A stretch of DNA of 62,229 bases from Pseudomonadota bacterium (GTDB lineage Bacteria > Pseudomonadota > Alphaproteobacteria > Reyranellales > Reyranellaceae), in contig JAIUOX010000010.1 of NCBI GenBank assembly GCA_020160955.1, positions 1 to 62,229 of the forward strand. The letters run 5' to 3'. A model generated the notes under the pieces. It was not told the DNA's origin and made no database searches. It saw nothing but the letters and a program-made list of their open reading frames with translations. Positions 1 through 6,173 of the stretch are shown piece after piece. Both the position numbers and the translations under genes were made by a program. The stretch's first letter is position 1; each line of letters begins with the position of its first letter.

Positions 1-350
1 TGCAGGGTAAAGGTCGGACCGCCCGGTCCGCGCCGCCAGCCCGGCCGCGCCCGGCGCGGCTCGAAGCGCGGCGGCGGCTCGCCGGCGGCGGCGATCGGCT
101 GGCCGTCGGGCCGGTACAGCGCGATGTCGAAGCGCAGCTTGCGGTGCAGGCTCTCGACCGCGACCTGCTGTTCGCGCGGTGGCGCGGCGGCGTCGGGCAG
201 CAGCGCGCCGGTCAACTCGGCGGCGATCTCGAAGTATTGCGGCGTGCGGCCATCGTCGTCGGCCAGCCGCCACAGCACGGCGGCGGCGCCGACGAACACC
301 GCCAGCACGACCAGGATGGTCAGGTAGAACTGCAGGTAGAGCCGGTTCAT
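1..350 (-). CDS. Sensor histidine kinase, N-terminal part (CpxA-like position), cut by the window edge
   Basis: Only the first ~116 codons are present; the gene runs off the left edge. It starts with ATG at 350, overlapping by one base the TGA of the response regulator upstream, so the two are translationally coupled. The N-terminus (MNRLYLQFYLTILVVLAVF) is a membrane anchor at residues 5-27. It is followed by a polar, probably periplasmic stretch ending in an Arg/Pro/Gly-rich segment. The kinase core lies outside the window, so the assignment as the sensor partner rests on operon position and topology. The operon order spy/cpxP-like, regulator, kinase is that of enterobacterial Cpx genes. 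Confidence 0.75.
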   Translation of the reverse strand, partial: MNRLYLQFYLTILVVLAVFVGAAAVLWRLADDDGRTPQYFEIAAELTGALLPDAAAPPREQQVAVESLHRKLRFDIALYRPDGQPIAAAGEPPPRFEPRRARPGWRRGPGGPTFTL

Positions 351-1042
351 CAGCGGTCCTGGTCGCGGGCGAACACGTAGCCCGCGCCGCGCACCGTCAG
401 GATGCGACGCGGCTTCTTCGCGTCGTCCTCGATGGCGGCCCGGATGCGCGAGACGTGGACGTCGACCGAGCGGTCGAAGGCCTCGAGCTTCTCGCCCTTC
501 AAGAGGTCCATCAGCGCGTCGCGCGACAGCACGCGGCCGGCCCGTTCGGCCAGCACCAGCAGCAGCGCGAACTGCCAGGAGGTGAGCGGCCGTTCCTCGC
601 CGTCGACCCGCACGACGCGGGCGCCCTTGTCGATCTCGAGCCGGCCGAAGCGCAGCGTCTCGCCGCGCGGCGCCGTGCTGCCCCTGCGGCGCAGGATGGC
701 GCGCAGCCGGGCCTGCAGCTCGCGCGGCTCGAACGGCTTGGCCAGGTAGTCGTCGGCGCCGACCTCGAGCCCGACCACGCGGTCCATCGGCTCGCCGCGT
801 GCCGTCAGCATCAGGATCGGCACGTCGGTGGTGGCGCGCAGGCGGCGGCACAGGTCCAGCCCGTCGCCGTCGGGCAACATGAGGTCGAGGATCACGGCAT
901 CGTAGGTCTCGCGCCTGAGCTGCGCCTCGCCGTCGCGCGCGCTGCCGGCCACGGACACGCGAAAGCCCGCCCCGCCAAGATAGTCGGAGACCATCGTGGC
1001 GAGGCGGGTATCGTCGTCGATCATCAGGATGCGCTCGGCCAT
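350..1042 (-). CDS. OmpR-family response regulator, CpxR-like
   Basis: A 230-aa two-domain regulator. The receiver (about residues 3-118) has the acidic pocket D9-D11, phospho-acceptor D53 in the LDLMLP motif, T80 and K102. The C-terminal winged-helix DNA-binding domain (about 130-225) ends in the typical DVHVSRIRAAIE and RTVRGAGYVF-like motifs. It lies 45 bp downstream of a Spy/CpxP-like gene and overlaps a sensor kinase start. A GTAAA-N5-GTAAA direct repeat upstream of the operon suggests autoregulation. 'CpxR-like' is an inference from context; the family itself (OmpR/PhoB) is certain. Confidence 0.93.
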   Translation of the reverse strand: MAERILMIDDDTRLATMVSDYLGGAGFRVSVAGSARDGEAQLRRETYDAVILDLMLPDGDGLDLCRRLRATTDVPILMLTARGEPMDRVVGLEVGADDYLAKPFEPRELQARLRAILRRRGSTAPRGETLRFGRLEIDKGARVVRVDGEERPLTSWQFALLLVLAERAGRVLSRDALMDLLKGEKLEAFDRSVDVHVSRIRAAIEDDAKKPRRILTVRGAGYVFARDQDR

Positions 1043-1087
1043 GATCGCAGTATCGGCCGGGGCAGCCGCTTCGTCATCCGCCCGGCG

Positions 1088-1555
1088 TTAGCCGTGACGG
1101 CGGCCCTGGCGCTCGCTCCAGGCCTTGAAGAAGGCCTGGCGCTGCGCCGGGCTCAGCACGTTGCCGGCATCGACCAGCGCCTGGGTGAAGCGCTTCGAGC
1201 TGGCGTCGGTGATCTTCACCTGCTCGGTCCGCAGCTGCTCGATCTTCGCCGGGTCGATGGTCGGGGCCTGCATCGCCGCCTCCAGCGCCTTGCGGTTCTC
1301 GACCCGCTGGTCGCGGAACGGCTTCATGTCCTTCATCGCGGACTGCAGGATCTCGGCCACCTTCTTCTTCTGCTCGGCGGTGGCGTCGGTCTTGGACAGC
1401 GCGCCGTCGACGCGCTTCTCGATGCGCTCCTGGAAGCGGGCGGGGTCGAAGCCCGGGCCGTCGGCCTTGGCGAAGGCGGTGCCGCCGGCGGACAGGGCGA
1501 GGCTGCCGGCCAGAAGGGCGGCGAAGGCGGTGGCGAGGGGACGATTAACGGTCAT
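1088..1555 (-). CDS. Spy/CpxP-family periplasmic LTXXQ-type protein
   Basis: 155 aa with a signal peptide (MTVNRPLATAFAALLAGSLAL, predicted cleavage near AFA-KA at 29-30). The mature part is an all-helical, charged protein. The motif LSPAQRQAF near the C-terminus matches the LTxxQ signature of Spy/CpxP/CnrX proteins, with a weaker ATAEQ copy earlier. Family members are periplasmic chaperones or metal-linked stress sensors that damp a Cpx-like kinase. The start is backed by an AAAGGAGA Shine-Dalgarno sequence. It is the first gene of a unit with the OmpR-type regulator and the kinase. Confidence 0.8.
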   Translation of the reverse strand: MTVNRPLATAFAALLAGSLALSAGGTAFAKADGPGFDPARFQERIEKRVDGALSKTDATAEQKKKVAEILQSAMKDMKPFRDQRVENRKALEAAMQAPTIDPAKIEQLRTEQVKITDASSKRFTQALVDAGNVLSPAQRQAFFKAWSERQGRRHG

Positions 1556-1636
1556 GTCGGTCTCCTTTGCGTTTCACCGGGTGTGATCCCGTGGCTCCTA
1601 TATCGCGCGGCACGGTTTCGCCTTCCTCTCGGTCCT

Positions 1637-1651
1637 GTAAAGTTCTGTAAA
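1637..1651. promoter_or_regulatory. GTAAA-N5-GTAAA direct repeat (CpxR-box-like operator)
   Basis: Two GTAAA half-sites at 1637-1641 and 1647-1651, embedded in a 10-bp tandem unit (CTGTAAAGTT/CTGTAAAGAT), lie in the divergent gap between the Spy/CpxP-like gene and the GNAT gene. The arrangement is identical to the E. coli CpxR consensus as I recall it. It abuts the GNAT start codon at 1653, which otherwise has no good ribosome binding site, and lies about 82 bp upstream of the Spy/CpxP-like start. Confidence 0.55.
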
Positions 1652-1652
1652 G

Positions 1653-2168
1653 ATGACGATCCTCACCACCGAGCGCCTGGTCCTGCGTCCGCTGCTGCCG
1701 GACGATGCCGAGGCCTATGTCGCGATGCGCTGGCACCCGGCGGTGGCGCGCTGGCTGCCGCCGGTCGCGGGCGATCCGCTGGACGGCGCCCGCGCCACCA
1801 TCGAGCGGTTCGCCACCGGCTGGCGCGAGCGGCGCCATGGGCCGTGGGGCGTGTTCCGCGACGGTCGGCTGATCGGCCATGGCGGCCTCAACTTCGTGCC
1901 CGAGTTCCTCGAGACCGAGGTGCTGTGGGCCCTCCATCCGGACGCCTGGGGCCATGGCTATGCCACCGAGGTGGCGCGGGCCGCGCTGGCCTTCGGCTTC
2001 GACACGCTCGACCTGCGCACGATCTTCGCCATCACGCTGCCCGACAACCGCGCGTCGCAGGCGGTGATGAAGCGGATCGGCCTGACCTATCGCCGCCGTG
2101 TCGCCTACAAGGGCTACGACGACGTCGTCTGGTTCGACATGGACCGCGAGACCTGGAAGGCGCGCTAG
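1653..2168 (+). CDS. GNAT-family N-acetyltransferase, RimJ/RimL type
   Basis: 171 aa. It opens with ILTTERLVLRPLLPDD, the standard start of RimJ/RimL-like acetyltransferases. It carries an acetyl-CoA loop of type WGHGYATEVARAAL (about residues 97-110) and the late NRASQAVMKRIGL motif. It probably transfers acetyl from acetyl-CoA to an amine, but the substrate cannot be told. The start codon directly follows the GTAAA repeat and lacks a clear Shine-Dalgarno, so the mRNA may be leaderless or nearly so. Its stop shares a CTAG palindrome with the convergent gene at 2165. Confidence 0.88.
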   Translation: MTILTTERLVLRPLLPDDAEAYVAMRWHPAVARWLPPVAGDPLDGARATIERFATGWRERRHGPWGVFRDGRLIGHGGLNFVPEFLETEVLWALHPDAWGHGYATEVARAALAFGFDTLDLRTIFAITLPDNRASQAVMKRIGLTYRRRVAYKGYDDVVWFDMDRETWKAR

Positions 2169-2566
2169 CGATCGGCGGGCAGCGGTAGCGGCTCGAACCG
2201 CGCGTCGGCCACGTCGAATCTCTCCAGGGCTTCGGCGAAGCTACGCACGATGCGGGGGCTGGCCTGTCCCGCGAGGTCGCGGTGGGTCGAGAACTGGCGG
2301 CTGATGCCGAACGAGACATCGGTCGGTGCGACGAACACCTTGTAAGCGGTCGGCAGGGCCGGTCGGCGCTTCGCCCGGTCCGCCAGGCCGGGGCTGCCGA
2401 CGCGGATGTCGGTGACGCCGCCGAGATCGACGATGCAGCGCAGCGAGGCGGCATCCGGCAAGCCCGCGAGAGTGCGGTCGATGGTGGCGAAGTCGCCGGC
2501 ATCGATGCTGTCGACGAAGCGGACGACGACGATCCGATTGGCACGATCGATCGACAGCTCGATCAT
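2165..2566 (-). CDS. Small STAS/SpoIIAA-like protein downstream of a sensor kinase
   Basis: 133 aa. The N-terminal half alternates beta strands and helices (MIELSIDRANRIVVVRF, then a DAGDF segment, then CIVDLGGVTD) as in STAS/SpoIIAA-like folds. I cannot point to the phosphorylatable Ser/Thr of true anti-anti-sigma factors. It starts 7 bp after the stop of the 719-aa kinase gene, so it is almost certainly co-transcribed. A role in the same signalling pathway is an inference. No closer family is recognised. Confidence 0.6.
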   Translation of the reverse strand: MIELSIDRANRIVVVRFVDSIDAGDFATIDRTLAGLPDAASLRCIVDLGGVTDIRVGSPGLADRAKRRPALPTAYKVFVAPTDVSFGISRQFSTHRDLAGQASPRIVRSFAEALERFDVADARFEPLPLPADR

Positions 2567-2573
2567 CGGCGCG

Positions 2574-4733
2574 CTAGTCCGTGCCGTCCGGGGCGGCTTC
2601 GGGCAGGTCGATCCGGAACGCCGCGCCCCGGTCCGTCGGCAGGAGGGACAGCGTGCCGCCGGCCTCGCGCACCAGGCCGTACGACAGCGACAGGCCGAGC
2701 CCGGTGCCCTGGCCGGGCGCCTTCGAGGTGAAGAACGGCTCGAAGATGCGCTCGCGCATCGCCGCCGGTACCCCCGGCCCGTTGTCGCTCACGGTCACCA
2801 GCACGCGCCCGTCGACGACGTTGGCCTCGACGGCGATGCGCCGCTCGCCGACCGGCTGCTCGCGCACGGCGTCGATGGCGTTCAGCAGGAGGTTGACCAG
2901 CACCTGCTCGGCCAGCTGGACGTGGGCGCGCACCCGCAGCGGCCTGTCGCCCAGCGCCTCGGTCACGACGATGTGCTCGTTGCGCAGCCGCTGGGCCAGC
3001 AGGGACAGGGCGTCGCGGCAGACCTCGCGCGCGTCGATGATGCCCGGCCGTCCCTCGGGCCGCCGCCCGAATACCCGCATGCGGGCGATGATCGAGGCGG
3101 CGCGGTCGACCTGCGCCATGATGCGGTCGAGCTTGCCGCCCAGGAACCGGCGCAAGGCCGCGTCGTCGAGGACTTCCGTCGCGGCCTCGCCGGCCTCGGG
3201 CACCCCCGGCCGGACCTCGGTCAGCGCGTTCTGTGCCGCCATCCGGATGACGTTCAACGGCTGGCTCAACTCGTGCGCCATGCCGGTCGTCATCTCGCCC
3301 AGCGTCACCAGCTTGGAGGTCTCGGTCAGTGCCTTCTGCGTCTGCCGGCGCAGCGTCTCGTCGTGGCCGACCAGGATGGTGCAGGCGCCGAGATCGGGCA
3401 GGTCCTGGGCCGAGACCGAGAAATGGAGATAGCGCGGCGCTTCGTTGGCCCGCCGCACCTCGAGGTCGGCCTCCTGCGGCGCGCCGGTGCCGCGGGCCGC
3501 GAAATCGAAGATGGTGCCGGCGTTGCGGATCGCCGGGTCGTGCAGGCTGCGTCGCGGCTCGCCACCGCCGGCCACGACCTCGCGGAACCGCTCGTTGCAA
3601 TAGAGGACGAGGCCCTGGCGGTCGACCACGGCGGCCAGGGCCGCCGGCGTGTCGATCAGCGCGGCCAGCATGCGCCGCTCCGCCGCCACGCGCTCGGATC
3701 GTTCGGTGCGTACGGTGAGACGCATCACCTGCGCCGTCACCAGGCCGGCGGCGACGCTGATCGCGAAGGCGAGGCCGGCGATCAGCCAGCTGCGCTCGGT
3801 CCAGCGGGCGAGGATGACCGCTTCCGCGATGTTGACCGAGACCAGGTAGGGGAAGCCCTCGACCTGGCGCGGCGCGACGAGGCGGGGCGCGGTGTAGGAC
3901 GGGCTCCACCAGGCCGGTCCCTCCACCATGGTGGCCTGCCCGGAAAAGCCCTGCCGCATGAGCCGCAGCGGGATCGCGTCGTGATAGGTGTGCCCCATGA
4001 GGTGGTGGTCGCTCAGGCTGGTGGCCAGCAGGGCGCCGTCGTCGCGGAACAGCGAGACCCAGCTGCTGTCGCCCAGTGCCAGCGAACTGAACAGCTTGCC
4101 GAAATAGGCGCTGTCCAGGCCGACGACCGCGAGCCCCAGCAACGTGCCGTCGGCGGCGCGGATCTTGCGCGAGATGTAGAAGGTCCACTGGCCGCTCATC
4201 CGGCCCTGGCGCGCCTCGGTCGTCACGACGTCGGGTCCCCGGGGATCGAGCATGGCCTGGAAGGTCGGCAGCGTGCCGACGTTGAGGTCCGGCGTCGGCC
4301 ACGCGAACGACGTGGTCAGCAGGGTGCCGTTGTTGTCGTACACCGAGGCGACTGGGACCTGCGGCAGGCCGCCGATGCGGTCGCGGAGGACGTCGTGGAA
4401 CCGCTTCTCGCGCAGCACGACGCGGAATTGGCCCTCGCTCGTGAGGTTCTCGTCCTCGAGCCAGTCGAGGATGCTGCGCAGCAGCAGGTCGGCCGAGCCG
4501 ACCGCGTGCTGGGTGTAGCCCGCGGTGGTCAGGCTGAGGTTGGTCGCGACCGCCTTGGCGTCTTCGATGGCGTCGCGGTGGCCCTGCCAGACGATCGAGC
4601 CGGCGACGATCCAGACCATCGCCACGTTCAGCAGGCCAAGGACCATCGTGCGCCGGGCGGCGACGCTGCGACGCGATGCGCCGCGGGCGAACAGGCTGGC
4701 GTGACGATCGAGCAGGACGTCGAGTTGAGCCAC
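2574..4733 (-). CDS. Membrane sensor histidine kinase with dCache-like periplasmic domain and PAS
   Basis: 719 aa, GTG start preceded by AAGGGAG. Order of parts: cytoplasmic N-terminus; TM1 (about 29-50); a large periplasmic region (52-305) of dCache/PDC type with a typical AADGTLLGLAVVGLD segment; TM2 (314-337); a PAS domain (about 355-460); HisKA with the H-box GEMTTGMAHELSQPLN (H487); HATPase with N-box NLLLNAIDAV (N618), G1 DNGPG (650-654) and G2 GQGTGLGLSL (675 on). The H-box is DctB-like, which suggests small-molecule (organic or amino acid) sensing. It is divergent from a response regulator at 4844 (110-bp gap), its probable partner. Confidence 0.92.
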   Translation of the reverse strand: MAQLDVLLDRHASLFARGASRRSVAARRTMVLGLLNVAMVWIVAGSIVWQGHRDAIEDAKAVATNLSLTTAGYTQHAVGSADLLLRSILDWLEDENLTSEGQFRVVLREKRFHDVLRDRIGGLPQVPVASVYDNNGTLLTTSFAWPTPDLNVGTLPTFQAMLDPRGPDVVTTEARQGRMSGQWTFYISRKIRAADGTLLGLAVVGLDSAYFGKLFSSLALGDSSWVSLFRDDGALLATSLSDHHLMGHTYHDAIPLRLMRQGFSGQATMVEGPAWWSPSYTAPRLVAPRQVEGFPYLVSVNIAEAVILARWTERSWLIAGLAFAISVAAGLVTAQVMRLTVRTERSERVAAERRMLAALIDTPAALAAVVDRQGLVLYCNERFREVVAGGGEPRRSLHDPAIRNAGTIFDFAARGTGAPQEADLEVRRANEAPRYLHFSVSAQDLPDLGACTILVGHDETLRRQTQKALTETSKLVTLGEMTTGMAHELSQPLNVIRMAAQNALTEVRPGVPEAGEAATEVLDDAALRRFLGGKLDRIMAQVDRAASIIARMRVFGRRPEGRPGIIDAREVCRDALSLLAQRLRNEHIVVTEALGDRPLRVRAHVQLAEQVLVNLLLNAIDAVREQPVGERRIAVEANVVDGRVLVTVSDNGPGVPAAMRERIFEPFFTSKAPGQGTGLGLSLSYGLVREAGGTLSLLPTDRGAAFRIDLPEAAPDGTD

Positions 4734-4843
4734 GGAGGCTCGCTCCCTTGGTGAGGCTGTGACGTTGGTCTAGTATGCACCGAAGGGAGACGCCGGGCGG
4801 GGCGATTCAATCCGTTCCGGATCGATTGCAGTGGAGCGGAACG

Positions 4844-5650
4844 ATGGAGCCGTCGAACGCTGCCGACGCCGAGAAGGCGATCGACGTGCTGGTCGTCGAT
4901 GACGATGTCGATGCCGTCGAGGAACTGGTCGAGTATCTCAGCAAGGCTCACCTGCGGTGCAGGCCGGCCCACGATGGCTGGGCGGCGTTGCAGGTCCTGG
5001 CCGACGGCTGGCGGCCGCAGGTCGTGGTCACCGACCTGCGCATGCCCGAGCTCGACGGTATGGAATTCGCCGAGCGATTGAGCCGGCTGGGCGATGCCGA
5101 CCGGCCCGAGATCATCTTCGTCAGCGGCCATGCCGGCTTCGACGATGCCGTGCAGGCGATCCGGATGGGCGCCCGCGACATGCTGGCCAAGCCGATCGAT
5201 GGCCCGCGGCTGGTCCGCGCCGTCAAGTCGGCGCAACTGGCCCGCAAGGTCCGCTTGCGGACGGCCGAACCGGCGCCTGGCGACGGGGCGGCACAGAGCC
5301 CGGACCCGGTCGTGCGCAAGCGCGCGGCGCTGAACGATCTCAAGAAGATGCGGCGGCTTCGCAGCCAGTACTTTCCGGCCGAACTGTTCTCGGATCCCTG
5401 CTGGGAGATGCTGCTCGACCTGTACGATGCCTCGCTGGCCGCCGCCGAGGTTACGGTGACCAGCCTCGGCGCGGCCTCGGGCGTGCCGCAGACCACGGCC
5501 TTGCGTCGCATGGAGACGCTGCAGGGGCACGACCTGATCGTGCGGGTCGAGGACAAGACCGACAAGCGGCGCACCATCATCCGGCTGTCCGACAGCGGCA
5601 TGCGTGCCGTCGAGAATTTCTTCGAAACCTACCTCGCGCGTCGGGTTTAG
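4844..5650 (+). CDS. Response regulator with a MarR-like winged-helix output domain
   Basis: 268 aa from the ATG at 4844, which has GGAG 8 bp upstream; an earlier in-frame ATG at 4775 lacks a ribosome site. The receiver (about 13-135) has D19-D21, phospho-acceptor D64 (TDLRMPELDG), S94 and K116. A basic, Ala/Pro-rich linker follows. The C-terminal ~95 residues look like a winged helix of MarR type: SLGAASGVPQTTALRRMETL as helix-turn-helix, then a wing DKTDKRRTIIRLSD, the order seen in MarR regulators. This output is uncommon for response regulators. Divergent from the sensor kinase at 4733. Confidence 0.88.
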   Translation: MEPSNAADAEKAIDVLVVDDDVDAVEELVEYLSKAHLRCRPAHDGWAALQVLADGWRPQVVVTDLRMPELDGMEFAERLSRLGDADRPEIIFVSGHAGFDDAVQAIRMGARDMLAKPIDGPRLVRAVKSAQLARKVRLRTAEPAPGDGAAQSPDPVVRKRAALNDLKKMRRLRSQYFPAELFSDPCWEMLLDLYDASLAAAEVTVTSLGAASGVPQTTALRRMETLQGHDLIVRVEDKTDKRRTIIRLSDSGMRAVENFFETYLARRV

Positions 5651-5668
5651 TACGCTACCGCTCCAAGT

Positions 5669-5682
5669 GTGATCTCGATCAC
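5669..5682. promoter_or_regulatory. Crp/FNR-superfamily palindrome GTGAT-CTCG-ATCAC
   Basis: A perfect 14-bp palindrome centred at 5675.5, in the gap between the MarR-type regulator (stop 5650) and the receiver gene (start 5777). It fits the Crp pattern TGTGA-N6-TCAC and also the NNGAT-N4-ATCNN frame of FNR/FixK/Dnr sites. It lies about 100 bp upstream of the receiver plus FixL-like kinase operon, which it may control. Confidence 0.5.
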
Positions 5683-5776
5683 CGGGGCCGGCGGAAAGAG
5701 TCGTTGACCCTATTCCGCGCGGACGCGCTTAATGGTTGCGCGTCGATTGAGGGGATCGGCCAGCAGAACGGGTGTC

Positions 5777-6166
5777 ATGAAGATCCTGGTCGTCGAGGAC
5801 GACGCTGACCTTCGCGTCGAGATCGTCGAATACCTGGAACGACGCCGCCACGAGGCGACGGGGTGCGCCACGGTGGCCGCGGCGCGCGCCGCGCTGTCCG
5901 GCCCGCCCGCCGCGCTGTTCGAGGCGGCGATCTGCGATGTCGGGCTGCCCGATGGCGATGGCCTCCAGTTCTTTCTCGAAAGCGCCGCGCGCACGCCCGG
6001 GTGCCGCTGGATCCTGATGTCGGGCTCGCACGACCTCGGCCGGCTGCGCGAGATGCTGCGCAACCGGGGCGCGCGACCGGTAATCCTCGAGAAGCCGATG
6101 CCGCTCCGGACCCTCAACGACGCGTTGAGCGGCAAGCCGGTCTCGGAACTCGATCCCGAGGACTGA
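5777..6166 (+). CDS. Stand-alone receiver-domain response regulator
   Basis: 129 aa, a single receiver domain with no output domain. It has D8-D9 in the acidic pocket, phospho-acceptor D54 (CDVGLPDGDG), S82 and K106. The chosen ATG begins MKILVVEDD, the usual receiver start; a longer in-frame start at 5732 adds an unstructured stretch. It ends 7 bp before the hybrid kinase start, so the two form an operon. It probably serves as a phosphate shuttle or sink for that kinase, like DivK/CheY-type lone receivers. Confidence 0.88.
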   Translation: MKILVVEDDADLRVEIVEYLERRRHEATGCATVAAARAALSGPPAALFEAAICDVGLPDGDGLQFFLESAARTPGCRWILMSGSHDLGRLREMLRNRGARPVILEKPMPLRTLNDALSGKPVSELDPED

Positions 6167-6173
6167 GACGGGC

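Noticed and set aside
179..4754. Very long open frames opposite the regulator and kinase genes (for example 179-2188 and 2406-4754, plus strand)
   Set aside because: Arg/Ala/His-rich translations with no family motifs, lying antisense to genes with clear catalytic motifs; typical shadow frames of GC-rich DNA.
4775..4843. Upstream start of the MarR-output regulator at 4775
   Set aside because: No ribosome site, and the extra residues are not receiver-like; the ATG at 4844 has GGAG at good spacing.
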